Below are positions 32,592 through 42,600 of a DNA stretch of 64,000 nt, in pieces. This DNA is from Crocinitomicaceae bacterium (GTDB lineage Bacteria > Bacteroidota > Bacteroidia > Flavobacteriales_D > Crocinitomicaceae). A program made the position numbers and the translations under genes. Numbering within the stretch: the stretch's first letter is position 1; every line of letters begins with the position of its first letter. The notes under the pieces are model-generated. The model ran no database searches, was not told where the DNA came from, and worked only from the letters and a program-made list of their open reading frames with translations. Where the stretch lies: assembly GCA_029252405.1 (NCBI GenBank), contig JAQXBM010000087.1, positions 1 to 64,000 on the forward strand. Direction: 5' to 3'.

Positions 32592-34970
32592 TTACCTCAG
32601 AACATTCACGTGGCCTGCAATGGTCTTGCGCCTTTCGGAATTTGTCAAGAATTCAATCTTGTAAGTATACACTCCGTCTGGCACGTAGAGTCCTGTATAG
32701 GTTCCATCCCAAATAAAATCGAGTTCGTTCGAAGTGAAAACAGCCTCTCCCCATCGGTTGTAAATCGCAATGCTCAAGGTTTGGATACCGACCGTGCTGA
32801 TTCTAAAGTCATTGTTGAATCGATCTCCATCTGGAGTAAACGCGTTCGGAACGTAGATGTACCACTCTTCCTCAATTTCAATTGGACGCATGATCGTGTC
32901 TGTACATCCTTTGTCATCGTAAGCGATCAAGGTAACATCGTAGAATCCAGGCTCTGAGTAGATGTTGCTCGGATGAACATCTGTCGAACCATTATTGTCA
33001 CCGAAATCCCAAACGTACGTAGTTCCGTTCACCGTCAAGTTTTCGAATTGAATCGGTAAATTATTGAACACCGTTTCACTACTAATGGTGAAGTTCGCTG
33101 TAGGTTTCACGATGGCAACTTCAACGCTACCATTTACTACGAAGGTTTGACATTCGTCAGAAACAATTACGAAATACGTTGTGGTCTCGTTTGGATGAAC
33201 ATAAACCGATTGAGTCGTTTCACCACTGTGCGGCCAAAGGAAGAAATAGGATCCAAATCCGCCGTCAGGTATTACGCTGATTTCGATTGAATCGCCAGGA
33301 CAAATTTCTACATCTGGTGACATTGTCAGGGTAAGTGGAGGACTAGTAATCGTGTATACAATGTTTTCCGTGACACTGTTGCCACAATCATCCATCACTG
33401 TTACTGTGTAAGTTGTCGTTGTTGGAGGTTGAATGTCAATAGTTGCTGTTGTCCCCAAGTTTGGGTCAAAATTGGATGACCACTGGTATGTGTAATTTCC
33501 AGAACCACCTGTCGGATTTGCTTCCAAAGTTTCAGGAAGATAAGGACATATTTCTGTAATATCTGGAGTTTCATTCAACACGAGAGGAGGAAGAACAGGC
33601 ACTACAACTTCGAAGTTATCTGTTGCTGTTTGATTCAAACAATCGTCAGTTACAGAAACTGAATACATGGTTGTCGCTCCTGGAGTTACAGTAATGCTTT
33701 GTGTTGTTTGACCGCCTGGCGCCCATAGATATGTATACGGAGCAGCTCCACCAGAAGGGGTTGCCGTCAATGTTACTTCTTCTCCGGGACAGTTGATGGT
33801 ACCTCCTTGAACATCGACATCTACATCTTGTATGTCTTCAATGAAGAGTTCCAAAACGAGTGGCGTTAAGTTTCCGCACGGATCGAGAAGGGGCAATGTT
33901 ATTAATATATTCTCCTGACCTTCGACAATTCCATCCTGGAATGCGTTGAAGGTAAATGAAACTGTCTGCACACCTGCGGGGAAAGTCACTGAGGCTGGAA
34001 TATCAGAATAATCCACGAGTTCAATTGCCGATCCAGAAAGGTTAATCGGAATAGTCATTGGCGAAGCTAAATCATTCGTTCCGCGCTCTAAAGTTACCGT
34101 TGTCGTCACACAACCCTCTGCCATCGTATTCGGATTTGCGAACAAATTCTGAGACATTGTGTGCGAAATTTCAACAGGTGTTTTAGAAGACAAACTGTTC
34201 GCTTCGAGGAAAATTCCCGAATCGAAAATTTCGTCACCAACATCTGCAATGGCAATGATCAAGTGATACGTTTCACCACATTGAACTTCTGATTCAGCAG
34301 TAAGAACTTGTGTAAATCCATCATACTGAATAAAGTTTGATGAGCCGTTTTGAGGAGCGCTACTTCCGTCTCCATTATTTACAAAGTAAAAAGGATTCGT
34401 GATTGCATTTACGTTGTTAATCGCTACGACATCGCCATTTGGCAGCTTCGCAATATTTTGCATTCCTCCAAGAATTCCTGGGCCTGAAATGAAAAATCCG
34501 AAAACATCGTTGAAGGTTGAACCAACATATTCAGGATATTCTTCGGAACCAAAAACATAATTGAATCGAACTGTATCCGAGTATGGTACGAAATCGAATT
34601 CTAGAACTGCCGCGTTGTACGTTCCTGTTCCACCAACTAAGTTTGAGAGCAATCCTAAACCAGGTGCCCCATTGTCAATACCTGAGTCTGGTTTGTTGTT
34701 TGGACCGTGAGGCCCATCGCCTGTTCCTGAGTTGATTACTGTTCCTGTTGTCATGACAACACCTGAATTCAAACCGACATTACAAGCTGAACCATCAAAT
34801 TCTCCAATGGAAATGGGTGCGCCGTTAAATGTAATATTTGAAACTGACACTCCTGAACCAAGAAGTACATTTTGAACCAAACCTGCCGGAGATTGGGCAG
34901 TGCTCGTCGTCAACTGACCCATCGAAAAGAATGGAAAAAGTATAGCTGATATGTAAATTAAGTACTTCAA
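32592..34970 (-). CDS. Choice-of-anchor L surface protein, T9SS type B
   Basis: The protein has 792 residues from a TTG at 34970. No ATG occurs before residue 17. The TTG gives an ideal signal peptide (KYLIYISAILFPFFSMGQ). A second TTG at 34997 is possible, but a weak -7 box (TAACTTTA, 34985-34992) would then sit inside the gene. Parts: a choice-of-anchor L domain (residues about 20-250; FNYVFGSEEYPEY, STFNDVFGFFISGPG); a Calx-beta-like stretch (EGQENILITLPL); three PKD/Ig-like units (YLWAPGGQTTQSI, YQWSSN, FLWPHSGETTQSV); a PKD (VWDFGDNNGSTD); and a type B sorting domain (VPNAFTPDGD, YNRWGEAVFT, DGVYTYKIEF). The first domain is shared with the giant protein at 48911. It is surface-exposed and probably adhesive. 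Confidence 0.88.
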   Translation of the reverse strand: MKYLIYISAILFPFFSMGQLTTSTAQSPAGLVQNVLLGSGVSVSNITFNGAPISIGEFDGSACNVGLNSGVVMTTGTVINSGTGDGPHGPNNKPDSGIDNGAPGLGLLSNLVGGTGTYNAAVLEFDFVPYSDTVRFNYVFGSEEYPEYVGSTFNDVFGFFISGPGILGGMQNIAKLPNGDVVAINNVNAITNPFYFVNNGDGSSAPQNGSSNFIQYDGFTQVLTAESEVQCGETYHLIIAIADVGDEIFDSGIFLEANSLSSKTPVEISHTMSQNLFANPNTMAEGCVTTTVTLERGTNDLASPMTIPINLSGSAIELVDYSDIPASVTFPAGVQTVSFTFNAFQDGIVEGQENILITLPLLDPCGNLTPLVLELFIEDIQDVDVDVQGGTINCPGEEVTLTATPSGGAAPYTYLWAPGGQTTQSITVTPGATTMYSVSVTDDCLNQTATDNFEVVVPVLPPLVLNETPDITEICPYLPETLEANPTGGSGNYTYQWSSNFDPNLGTTATIDIQPPTTTTYTVTVMDDCGNSVTENIVYTITSPPLTLTMSPDVEICPGDSIEISVIPDGGFGSYFFLWPHSGETTQSVYVHPNETTTYFVIVSDECQTFVVNGSVEVAIVKPTANFTISSETVFNNLPIQFENLTVNGTTYVWDFGDNNGSTDVHPSNIYSEPGFYDVTLIAYDDKGCTDTIMRPIEIEEEWYIYVPNAFTPDGDRFNNDFRISTVGIQTLSIAIYNRWGEAVFTSNELDFIWDGTYTGLYVPDGVYTYKIEFLTNSERRKTIAGHVNVLR

Positions 34971-35112
34971 GTATAGTATAGACGTAAAGTTAATCAAAAC
35001 GTTTGCTTGTTTCAGTGCAAATTTCAGACCAACATTCAGATTTATACTTTGTTAACGAATAGAACTGCGATTTATTTGCGGAAATATGATTAAATGATCA
35101 GTTTTGTAGCGC

Positions 35113-35949
35113 ATGAATTGGTTCAAGAAATTTTCTCGTCGACTTCAGAAGAACGTCAAGTACTCTGCGTCTGATCCAAAGACCTTTGATGATATTTGGA
35201 GCTTTCAAAGCACGACGATCCGTCTTGTCAGTTTGTTCCTTATTATAATGATTGCCGTGGGTGGGCTTTCTGCTTACCTTTTCTCGGGATTGTTTGATGG
35301 TTTGGCAGGAGATCCGAAAATCGATCGAAACAAATTAGAGGAACAGGAGATTCAAATAGGTGAGTTGAAAAATAAAGTTGCTGTTCAGGCTAACTATATT
35401 GAAAACATCCGATTGATTCTTTCTGGACAGGTTCCAATGAGAATTGAAGGCGATACAATTACTCAAGTTCATCAAGTTGACGTTGACAAAGTTCGAGAGA
35501 ATCAAACGAAAGCGGAAAGCAAACTTTCAAAAGAAGTGCGAAGCGACATGAGTACGCCTAAGGATTCGAAAGAATCGATTAAATTCTTTGGAAGTCCAGT
35601 GTTGGGAGAAATCAGTCAGGAATTTAAAGCACCCAATCACCCTGGGATTGATGTTGTAACGACGAAAAACGAAACGGTAAAAGCGTGTTTGGGTGGAACG
35701 GTGATATACTCAGGATATACACGAAAAGATGGTCATATTTTGATTATTGCACATCCTGGAGATTACGTTTCCGTTTACAAACACAATAAAACCTTACTCA
35801 AGAAAGTAGGTCGTAAAGTTCAATTGGGAGATCCTATCGCGATTGTAGGGAATACGGGAGAAAATACCAACGGACCACATTTACACTTCGAGTTGTGGTA
35901 TCAGCAAACGCCTGTCAACCCGGCCGATTACATGAAGTTTACTCGGTAA
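35113..35949 (+). CDS. Membrane-anchored M23 metallopeptidase (LytM-type)
   Basis: The protein has 278 residues. One membrane helix (about 33-56, LVSLFLIIMIAVGGLSAYLF) precedes a coiled-coil-like stretch (KLEEQEIQIGELKNKV, then ENIRLIL). The C-terminal domain is M23/LytM: the zinc-binding HPGIDVV (HxxxD), GTVIYSGYTRKDGHILIIAHPGDYVSVYKHN, and GPHLHFELW (HxH). All zinc ligands are present, so it may be an active peptidoglycan endopeptidase, or an activator as in the EnvC/NlpD group. It may start leaderless (CAGTTTTG ends 6 nt before). Its last 11 nt overlap the convergent transporter gene. Confidence 0.92.
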   Translation: MNWFKKFSRRLQKNVKYSASDPKTFDDIWSFQSTTIRLVSLFLIIMIAVGGLSAYLFSGLFDGLAGDPKIDRNKLEEQEIQIGELKNKVAVQANYIENIRLILSGQVPMRIEGDTITQVHQVDVDKVRENQTKAESKLSKEVRSDMSTPKDSKESIKFFGSPVLGEISQEFKAPNHPGIDVVTTKNETVKACLGGTVIYSGYTRKDGHILIIAHPGDYVSVYKHNKTLLKKVGRKVQLGDPIAIVGNTGENTNGPHLHFELWYQQTPVNPADYMKFTR

Positions 35950-37783
35950 TTCCCTGCAGGGATGAAAGTTTGTGATAGGTTCCTTTGAGTTTCATCAATT
36001 CTTCGTGCGTTCCCGATTCCATGATTTCACCTTTTGACAATACAATAATATTATCTGCATTTCGAATCGTACTCAAACGGTGCGCAATGACCAAACTTGT
36101 TCTGTCCTTCATCAAGTTGTCCAAGGCTTCTTGAACCAAGTACTCAGATTCTGTATCTAGTGCTGACGTCGCTTCATCCAAAATTAAGATCGGAGGATTC
36201 TTCAATACAGCTCTCGCGATGCTCATGCGTTGGCGCTGTCCACCAGACAATCGATTTCCTCGCTCACCAATATTTGTAGCATACCCTTCAGGCAATTCCA
36301 TGATGAAATCGTGTGCGTTGGCAATTTTCGCCGCTCGAATGATTTCTTCGTCGGACGCTTCGACCATTCCGAAGGCGATGTTTTCTCTTATTGTAGCATT
36401 GAACAATATCGATTCCTGTGAAACGATTCCAATCTGCTGACGCAATTCCAAAATGCGCGCTTCTTTGATATCGACTCCGTCAAATGAAATGGAGCCTTCC
36501 TGGACGTCATAAAATCTAGGGAGTAAATCCGCAATGGTCGATTTCCCACTGCCTGATTCCCCGACCAAAGCAATCGTCTTTCCAATTGGAATTGAGAATG
36601 AAATGTCCTTCAGGACGTATTCGTCGCCGTATCGGAATGACACATTGTTGTACGCTACTTCAGATTTCAACTCTGGTAACTCAACTGGATTCTCTAATTC
36701 GTAGATTTTTTCATCAGCATTTAATATATCATTGATCCGATCTTGAGATGCTTTTGATTTATTCAAGTTGGCAACCGATCGCGCCATCCCTTGAATCGGT
36801 CTCAACAGTTGTGAGAACACTATTATAAAGGTTACAAATTCTTCTCCTGAGAATGAAGAGTTATCTGGGTCGTCTAATATTAAAGAACCGCCATACCATA
36901 CTATGCAGAGCATGACGATTGCACCAACGGTTTCATTTAAGGGAGAGGATAAATCTCTTTTGCGGAAGGCCTTCGTGATGAGCTTTTGATGCTTTAGGTT
37001 CTCGTGTTTGAAATTGCCCAAAACTTGCTTCATCGCATTAAATGCTTTGATGATACGAATTCCGCCCAGTGTTTCCTCCATCATTGAGTATACAAGTCCC
37101 ATTTGCTCTTGCCCTTGCTTTGCTGTTCGCTTTAGGCTTTTTCCAATTATGCTGATAATAAGTGCAGTAAATGGAAGTAATATGATTGAAAACAAAGTTA
37201 ATTCAGGGCTCCAATAAATAAGAAGACCCAGATGAATGATGATCGAAAGTGGTTCACGGAAAATTAATTCGAGCATAGAAATAACAGCCACTTCGATTTC
37301 GCCAACATCGCTTTGCATGCGCGCCATTAAATCTCCTTTTCGTTCGTCCGTGTAATAAGAAAGTGGCAAACGAAGCGATTTTTCGAACAAGGCATCTCTT
37401 AAATCACGAACAACAGCCATTCGCAATTGCGATTGAAACCAAACAGCGCCATAACGGAACAAGTTTTTCAAAAGGAAAGCGATCGCAACAGAGATACACA
37501 CAAACAGCAAGGCTCCTTTTGGATCCGACTGCGACATATCTGTCATCACATAGTTGAAATATTCTGATAGGTATTTAAAAAAGTTCACGAACCCACCTTC
37601 GTATTCAGGTTGAGCGACTGTCGCAATTGCTTTTTCCTTCGTGAACAAGATTTGTAAAAAAGGCACAAAAAGCGCCAAAGAGAGCAAGTTGAAGATGACA
37701 TATAATATGTTGCAACCAATCACTAAAAACGCAGTTCCTCTGTACTTAAATGAGTAACCAATAATTTCCCTCAATCCTTTCAT
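35939..37783 (-). CDS. MsbA-like ABC exporter (fused permease and ATPase)
   Basis: The protein has 614 residues from the ATG at 37783, which is 6 nt after a perfect -7 box; the frame extends to 37897 but would cross that box. Six membrane helices fill residues about 1-330 (ALFVPFLQILF, SIIIHLGLLIYWSPELTLFSIILLPF among them), with the EAA-like coupling region LVYSMMEETLGGIRIIKAF. The ATPase has Walker A GESGSGKST, Q-loop IGIVSQESILF, signature LSGGQRQR and Walker B ILILDEATSALD, then H-loop AHRLS. A lipid A or glycolipid flippase role is likely but not proven. Divergent from rbfA, and it overlaps the convergent M23 gene by 11 nt. Confidence 0.9.
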   Translation of the reverse strand: MKGLREIIGYSFKYRGTAFLVIGCNILYVIFNLLSLALFVPFLQILFTKEKAIATVAQPEYEGGFVNFFKYLSEYFNYVMTDMSQSDPKGALLFVCISVAIAFLLKNLFRYGAVWFQSQLRMAVVRDLRDALFEKSLRLPLSYYTDERKGDLMARMQSDVGEIEVAVISMLELIFREPLSIIIHLGLLIYWSPELTLFSIILLPFTALIISIIGKSLKRTAKQGQEQMGLVYSMMEETLGGIRIIKAFNAMKQVLGNFKHENLKHQKLITKAFRKRDLSSPLNETVGAIVMLCIVWYGGSLILDDPDNSSFSGEEFVTFIIVFSQLLRPIQGMARSVANLNKSKASQDRINDILNADEKIYELENPVELPELKSEVAYNNVSFRYGDEYVLKDISFSIPIGKTIALVGESGSGKSTIADLLPRFYDVQEGSISFDGVDIKEARILELRQQIGIVSQESILFNATIRENIAFGMVEASDEEIIRAAKIANAHDFIMELPEGYATNIGERGNRLSGGQRQRMSIARAVLKNPPILILDEATSALDTESEYLVQEALDNLMKDRTSLVIAHRLSTIRNADNIIVLSKGEIMESGTHEELMKLKGTYHKLSSLQGITE

Positions 37784-37789
37784 TGTACG

Positions 37790-37797
37790 CAAAGATA
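37790..37797 (-). promoter_or_regulatory. -7 promoter box of the ABC exporter
   Basis: On the minus strand, TATCTTTG ends 6 nt before the ATG at 37783, again a near-leaderless layout. Confidence 0.6.
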
Positions 37798-37875
37798 AGT
37801 TTAAATCTGAGTGTGTTTTACTGTCTAAGTCAGGTTTTTGTTCACCCGTAGATAACGTTGACGGAATCAATTCCT

Positions 37876-37883
37876 TATTTTTG
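37876..37883 (+). promoter_or_regulatory. rbfA -7 promoter box, leaderless geometry
   Basis: TATTTTTG ends 4 nt before the rbfA ATG at 37888. Confidence 0.6.
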
Positions 37884-37887
37884 CAGC

Positions 37888-38223
37888 ATGGGTACAATCA
37901 GACAAAGTAGAATTGAAGAGGTGATTCGGGAAGAATTATCAATGTATTTTCAACGCAGTGCGCGTGAAATATGTTTAGGAGCGATGGTTACTGTGACCAC
38001 AGTTCGAGTAACGCCAGATTTGTCGCTTGCCCGTGTATACATGAGTGTTTTCGCTGGTCCGCCGAAAGAAGAAGTACTAGAGAATATCAATGAGAACGCA
38101 TCTAAAATCCGAGGTGAAGTGGGAAGAAGACTGAAGAACATGAAAAAATGTCCAGGATTGAGATTCTTTATTGATGATTCCTTGGATTATGCGATGGAAA
38201 TTGACGAATTGTTGAAGAAGTAG
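37888..38223 (+). CDS. rbfA: Ribosome-binding factor A
   Basis: The protein has 111 residues from the ATG at 37888, close to the usual 110-130. A longer frame from a TTG at 37858 would cross the promoter. RbfA helps mature the 16S rRNA 5' end and the 30S subunit. It shows the family features: QSRIEEVIREELSMYF, then VTVTTVRVTPDLSLARVYMSVF, then RGEVGRRLKNMKKCPGLRFFIDDSLDYAMEIDELL. A single gene from its own promoter, divergent from the ABC exporter. Confidence 0.93.
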   Translation: MGTIRQSRIEEVIREELSMYFQRSAREICLGAMVTVTTVRVTPDLSLARVYMSVFAGPPKEEVLENINENASKIRGEVGRRLKNMKKCPGLRFFIDDSLDYAMEIDELLKK

Positions 38224-38242
38224 ACTTCGGCTCCGCTCAGCC
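38223..38242. repeat. Dispersed repeat copy (shared with 62323-62342)
   Basis: GACTTCGGCTCCGCTCAGCC here is the exact 20-nt reverse complement of 62323-62342, 24 kb away. It begins at the last base of the rbfA stop codon. Confidence 0.7.
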
Positions 38243-38335
38243 TATGGGTATTCGGAGCATTGATCAGTAGTAAATAAGAGTAAAAAATTGAAGGGCGCTG
38301 TCTAAGCGGATCCGAAGACAGAAGCCTGAAACCCA

Positions 38336-39631
38336 ATAAACATCAACGTTCCCTTTTACATAGCGCGCAGATACCTTTCTTCAAAGAAGAAGAAAAATGT
38401 GATCAATCTGATTACACGTATTTCCGTGGTGGGGATTGCTGCGATCACTGCGGCATTGATTATTCTGCTTTCAGCTTTTAACGGAATTGAGAAGATGATT
38501 GAAGAATTGTACTCTGAGTATGATACAGACATCACCATTCGACCAGAGGTTGGGAAAACCTTCAACGAGCGCCAAATAGACATAGAAAAACTGGAGAGTA
38601 TTGATGGAGTAATCAACTATACCAGAGCTGTAGAGGAAGTTGTGATCCTCAAGCACGAAAAGAAGTGGGTCAATGCAAAAATGATCGGAATCGACTCGTC
38701 ATTTTTGAATATCACAAACATGTCAAAGCACATGATTGATGGTGATCCCACGGTAAAAGCAGATACTACGTTTGAGTTGATTTCCTTGATGGAGGAATAC
38801 GATGACGAGCCAGAAGACACATTAATTACTATTCAGCATTACGGAGTAATCGGTGCAGGGCTGCTTGATAAGTTGGATGGGTACATTCCCGAAAATGTAG
38901 GTCACGAAACCATCATTTGTTACGTTCCAAAACGAAAAATCAAGATTGGCTTTGGAAAGAATCCATTTAGAACGAATACCATTCGCGTTTCAGGTCGAAT
39001 GAACTACAACCGTGAGGTGAACTCAGAAAACTTCGTCGTTCCAATTGATTTTGCGAAGGAACTGATGCTATACGATGATCACATTTCAGCGATTTATGTT
39101 GATGTCGATCCAACGTACGATAACGAATCTGTGCGAGACGATATCAAGGAGTTAATCGGTTCTGAATTTGTCGTGAAAACGAATTTTGAGAAAAATGAAC
39201 TCATATACAAAACGAGCCGTTCTGAAAAATTGATCGTGTTGTTCATTCTGCTTTTCATCTTTATTTTGGCAGCTTTCAATTTGGTGGCGTCGCTTACGAT
39301 GCTGTTCGTAGAGAAGCTGGATAATATTGAAACGATGCAGAGTTTCGGAGCTAACAGGAAATTCATTTTCAACATTTTCTTCTTTGAAGGATTGTTGATT
39401 GCTGGAAAAGGAATTTTGTTCGGTGCGCTTGCCGGGTATCTGATTTGCTTCCTTCAGTTGAAATTCTCACTGCTCACAATGCCGAACTCGGCGGGAGATG
39501 CATTTCCAATTGCCATTTCTTGGGTCGATGGAGTGCTGATTATTTCCATGGTGACAATCCTAAGCGTATTATTCAGCTATTTTCCTGTGAAATATTTGAT
39601 CTACAAAAATGTAAAGTCAGTCAATTCGTAA
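38336..39631 (+). CDS. LolE/FtsX-type ABC permease (start codon unclear)
   Basis: From the first supported residue, about 431 residues. The first canonical start is GTG at 38399, which gives INLITRISVVG and lacks the family's N-terminus. The same frame is open upstream to a TGA at 38327-38329 and encodes NVPFYIARRYLSSKKKKNV, a near-perfect match to the LolC/LolE family opening (PFYIARRYLFSKKK-like). No ATG, GTG or TTG lies in that extension; ATA at 38336 or ATC at 38342 would be needed. Four membrane helices frame a long periplasmic domain (about residues 70-300); the FtsX-like end reads LIVLFILLFIFILAAFNLVASLTMLFVEK, then SFGANRKFIFNIFFFEG. This family releases lipoproteins from the inner membrane or acts on cell-wall enzymes; no ATPase subunit is adjacent. 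Confidence 0.78.
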   Translation: MNINVPFYIARRYLSSKKKKNVINLITRISVVGIAAITAALIILLSAFNGIEKMIEELYSEYDTDITIRPEVGKTFNERQIDIEKLESIDGVINYTRAVEEVVILKHEKKWVNAKMIGIDSSFLNITNMSKHMIDGDPTVKADTTFELISLMEEYDDEPEDTLITIQHYGVIGAGLLDKLDGYIPENVGHETIICYVPKRKIKIGFGKNPFRTNTIRVSGRMNYNREVNSENFVVPIDFAKELMLYDDHISAIYVDVDPTYDNESVRDDIKELIGSEFVVKTNFEKNELIYKTSRSEKLIVLFILLFIFILAAFNLVASLTMLFVEKLDNIETMQSFGANRKFIFNIFFFEGLLIAGKGILFGALAGYLICFLQLKFSLLTMPNSAGDAFPIAISWVDGVLIISMVTILSVLFSYFPVKYLIYKNVKSVNS

Positions 39632-39643
39632 ATCAGGCGTTTT

Positions 39644-42600
39644 CTAATTATTATCCTGCTTGATGATCTTGTGCGAATGAACTCCAAACGAGTCGAAAAT
39701 TCGAATGGTATAAACACCGCTTTCACCGGGAATGTTCAGTGAAATACTTCCAGTATTGACGAGCGTTCTATCATCCACAAGTTGTCCCAAAACATTGGTT
39801 ATTTCAATTCGAACAATCGATTGCTCAGCATCGTAGTTCAATGTAATTTCGCCAGTCGTTGGATTTGGGAAGATCTCCAATTGTTCTCCAAAGATTTCAT
39901 CGACGCTGATTACTGAAATGACTGAACACGCTGAGGTATCTGTACAACCATTTTCCTCAATTACCACTGCATATTCTCCATTGTTCGAAGGAGAAAAACT
40001 CGCACTAGTTGCGCCAGGAATAATGGCGTTTCCGTCCAAACAATTAATCCATTGGTAAGAACTTGCATTGGTATTATTTGCGCTAAGTGTGATATCATTA
40101 GTCAGGGTCGTTGATACGTCAATCGCATCAATGATCACGTTTTGATCCACGAAAACTGAGTTTCCTGCTGAGTTGGTGAATTCCCAAGAGATGATGTAAT
40201 TCCCTGACTCATTAAACGTCGTTGGGTCACTTGTGATTCCCGAAACGGTTCCGTCACAATTATCTGTTGTCATTGGAGTATCTACAATTAATTCGCAGTT
40301 TCCTTGAAGGTCCGCTAAAACAACTGAGTCGGGAGATCCGCCCCAAACTTCAATTTGATCAACATAAATTAACGTGTCCGATCCATAAGCGTTGGTAGCA
40401 ATCAATTGTATTGTATAGGTTCCAGGAGCTGTAAACGAAACTTGAGGTTCAAACCAAGTGTTGTTAGTTCCTGTTTCGTAAGTGAAATTGGATGGAGAGA
40501 TGCTCCATTCGTAAGTGTCTGCGTTCGTGCTTGCATTGTTGAGGGTAACAATCTGATTCGCTAAATCACACACGAAAGTGTCCGAAACACTGTAATTCGC
40601 AAGCGGACTTGTGAAGATGTTGATGTCGTCAATCGCCAAATCAGAGTGGAAACCACCACCCGTGCTCCCTCTGAATACCGCTACGATTTGTTGACCAACG
40701 AATGGACTCAAATCAGCTTCGAGGTTCAACCATTGATCTCCTTGAGCGCCTATTACAGGGGTAATTACATCTTCATGCAATTGTCCGTCAGCAAGAATAT
40801 CAACATGCAGTTCGCCAATGCTTGCTCCATATGCGTGATACCAAAAAGACATTTTAGGCTGATTGGTTCCTGTTAAATCAATACACGGTCCGTGCAAAAT
40901 CGCCTCTTTGTTGTAGCAGGTTGATCCCTCCAAATACAAGTATTTCCCGGCACCACTTGTGTGATCTCCCGATGGTCCGGAATTGACCGTTCCAGTTGCA
41001 TTATTGTGCGTTCTCCAGTCGATATCATCAACAATAAAATTCTGCAAGTTCTTCCAACCTTCGGTAAGCAAACAATTTTCACCTTCGCAATTCCAGCTAG
41101 TCCCGCAATTCGTAAATGCATCGAAATCTTGGATGAGGGGAAGGGACATCGATGTGCCTGCGTAGAAGTGAATACTATCTGAAACTGTGTCGTTCAAGAA
41201 ATTTGATTCCAGCGGGAATTCAGTCCAAACTTCAAGCAAATGACTTCCGCTTAAAATCGGAGGATTCGTGAAGAAGAATTCTAAATATTGACCTGAGAGT
41301 AATGTTGCTTGAATCGTATCCAGAACAGGAGCTCCTCCATCCAAACGATAAGCAACAGGAATACTTGAGAGTGCATTCACTCCTGGATTCTGCACCAGCA
41401 CTTTCAACGGTAGGTTTGCTGTCATGCACGATGGAATTTGCATTTCTGGACTCAATAGTTCGACTAGTGCCGCGTCGTTCTCAACGCAATTGACATCATT
41501 TGGAGGTCGTTCAATGGCAATCATTCGTCGTCCGGTAATTCCGCTTTTGTATCCAGCGACCGAAACATATTCGTATTCCGTCATTGAGAAATTGTGTAAA
41601 AGAATTGAGTTGGAGCTTGTGTATGCCACAGAATCCATGAAATTACCAAGGATTCGATACAGAACATAACCATCAACACCTGGTTGATCGTCCCAAACAA
41701 AGAGTGATGAATCGGCACAGGACCAAACCAGCTCAAGGTTGTCAGGCTGACCATATATAGTAAATGGACCATCACTTGTTCCTTCATTCGAATTTCGAAC
41801 GACTTTCACTTTGGCCAAGTTTGTGGCATGATCGGGAATAGTCCAGTCGTAATGGCGCAGGTCTGAGCTAAGACCAGAAACGATCGTGTTCCAAGTTACT
41901 CCGTCATCAATGGTATACAAAAGATCGAAAGTGGATGTGTTCCCGAACGCATCCCAACGAATCGCTTCTTCTCCTCCAGTGACAAATTTCTCCCCTCCAT
42001 GCGGATGGATGACAACAATGTCGTCGTAAATTATATCGTAATTCATGAAGTATGCTTGTGGTCCCTGAGGAATGGAAGTCCCAGTTATATCGAGTTGATA
42101 AGTTCCAGGAACTGGATCGAGAATGGTTACTTGCTCGACGTTGTTCAATGAGTCAGTTGCACGAACGGCTGGATCGGCCAATGTTGCTTGTCCAAAAGTA
42201 GGATTCAGTACCCAAGGCTGATACGTTTGCATATTCGGATCTGTCAAAAGGATATCTAAATCGTTGACGATAGAGCGCGTTGTGATTCCGGCGGTCGCTT
42301 CCCAATCGACCCAATACACCATAACTTTCACTTGCTTAGCATTTGGTGGGACAACTAAAGTATGCGAATTCGTCATGCCTTGAATCATATCGCCTGAGTC
42401 GTGTTGTCCTAAGCGAATGATGTCGTAAGCTCGACGTGCGTTTACTTTTCCATAACCTGTGAGAAAATCAGGGCCATGATTCAATACATCATCCGCTGAA
42501 TTCATTATGATTGACTTGATCAATCCAGAATTCGGAACGAATCCAAAATTGTGGTATTTGTACGCATGATTCAAAATCGCGAAGGTTCCTGCATAATTTG

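Noticed and set aside
38224..38335. A tRNA or small RNA gene between rbfA and the permease
   Set aside because: No cloverleaf, no -7 box of quality; only a short imperfect hairpin and the dispersed 20-mer.
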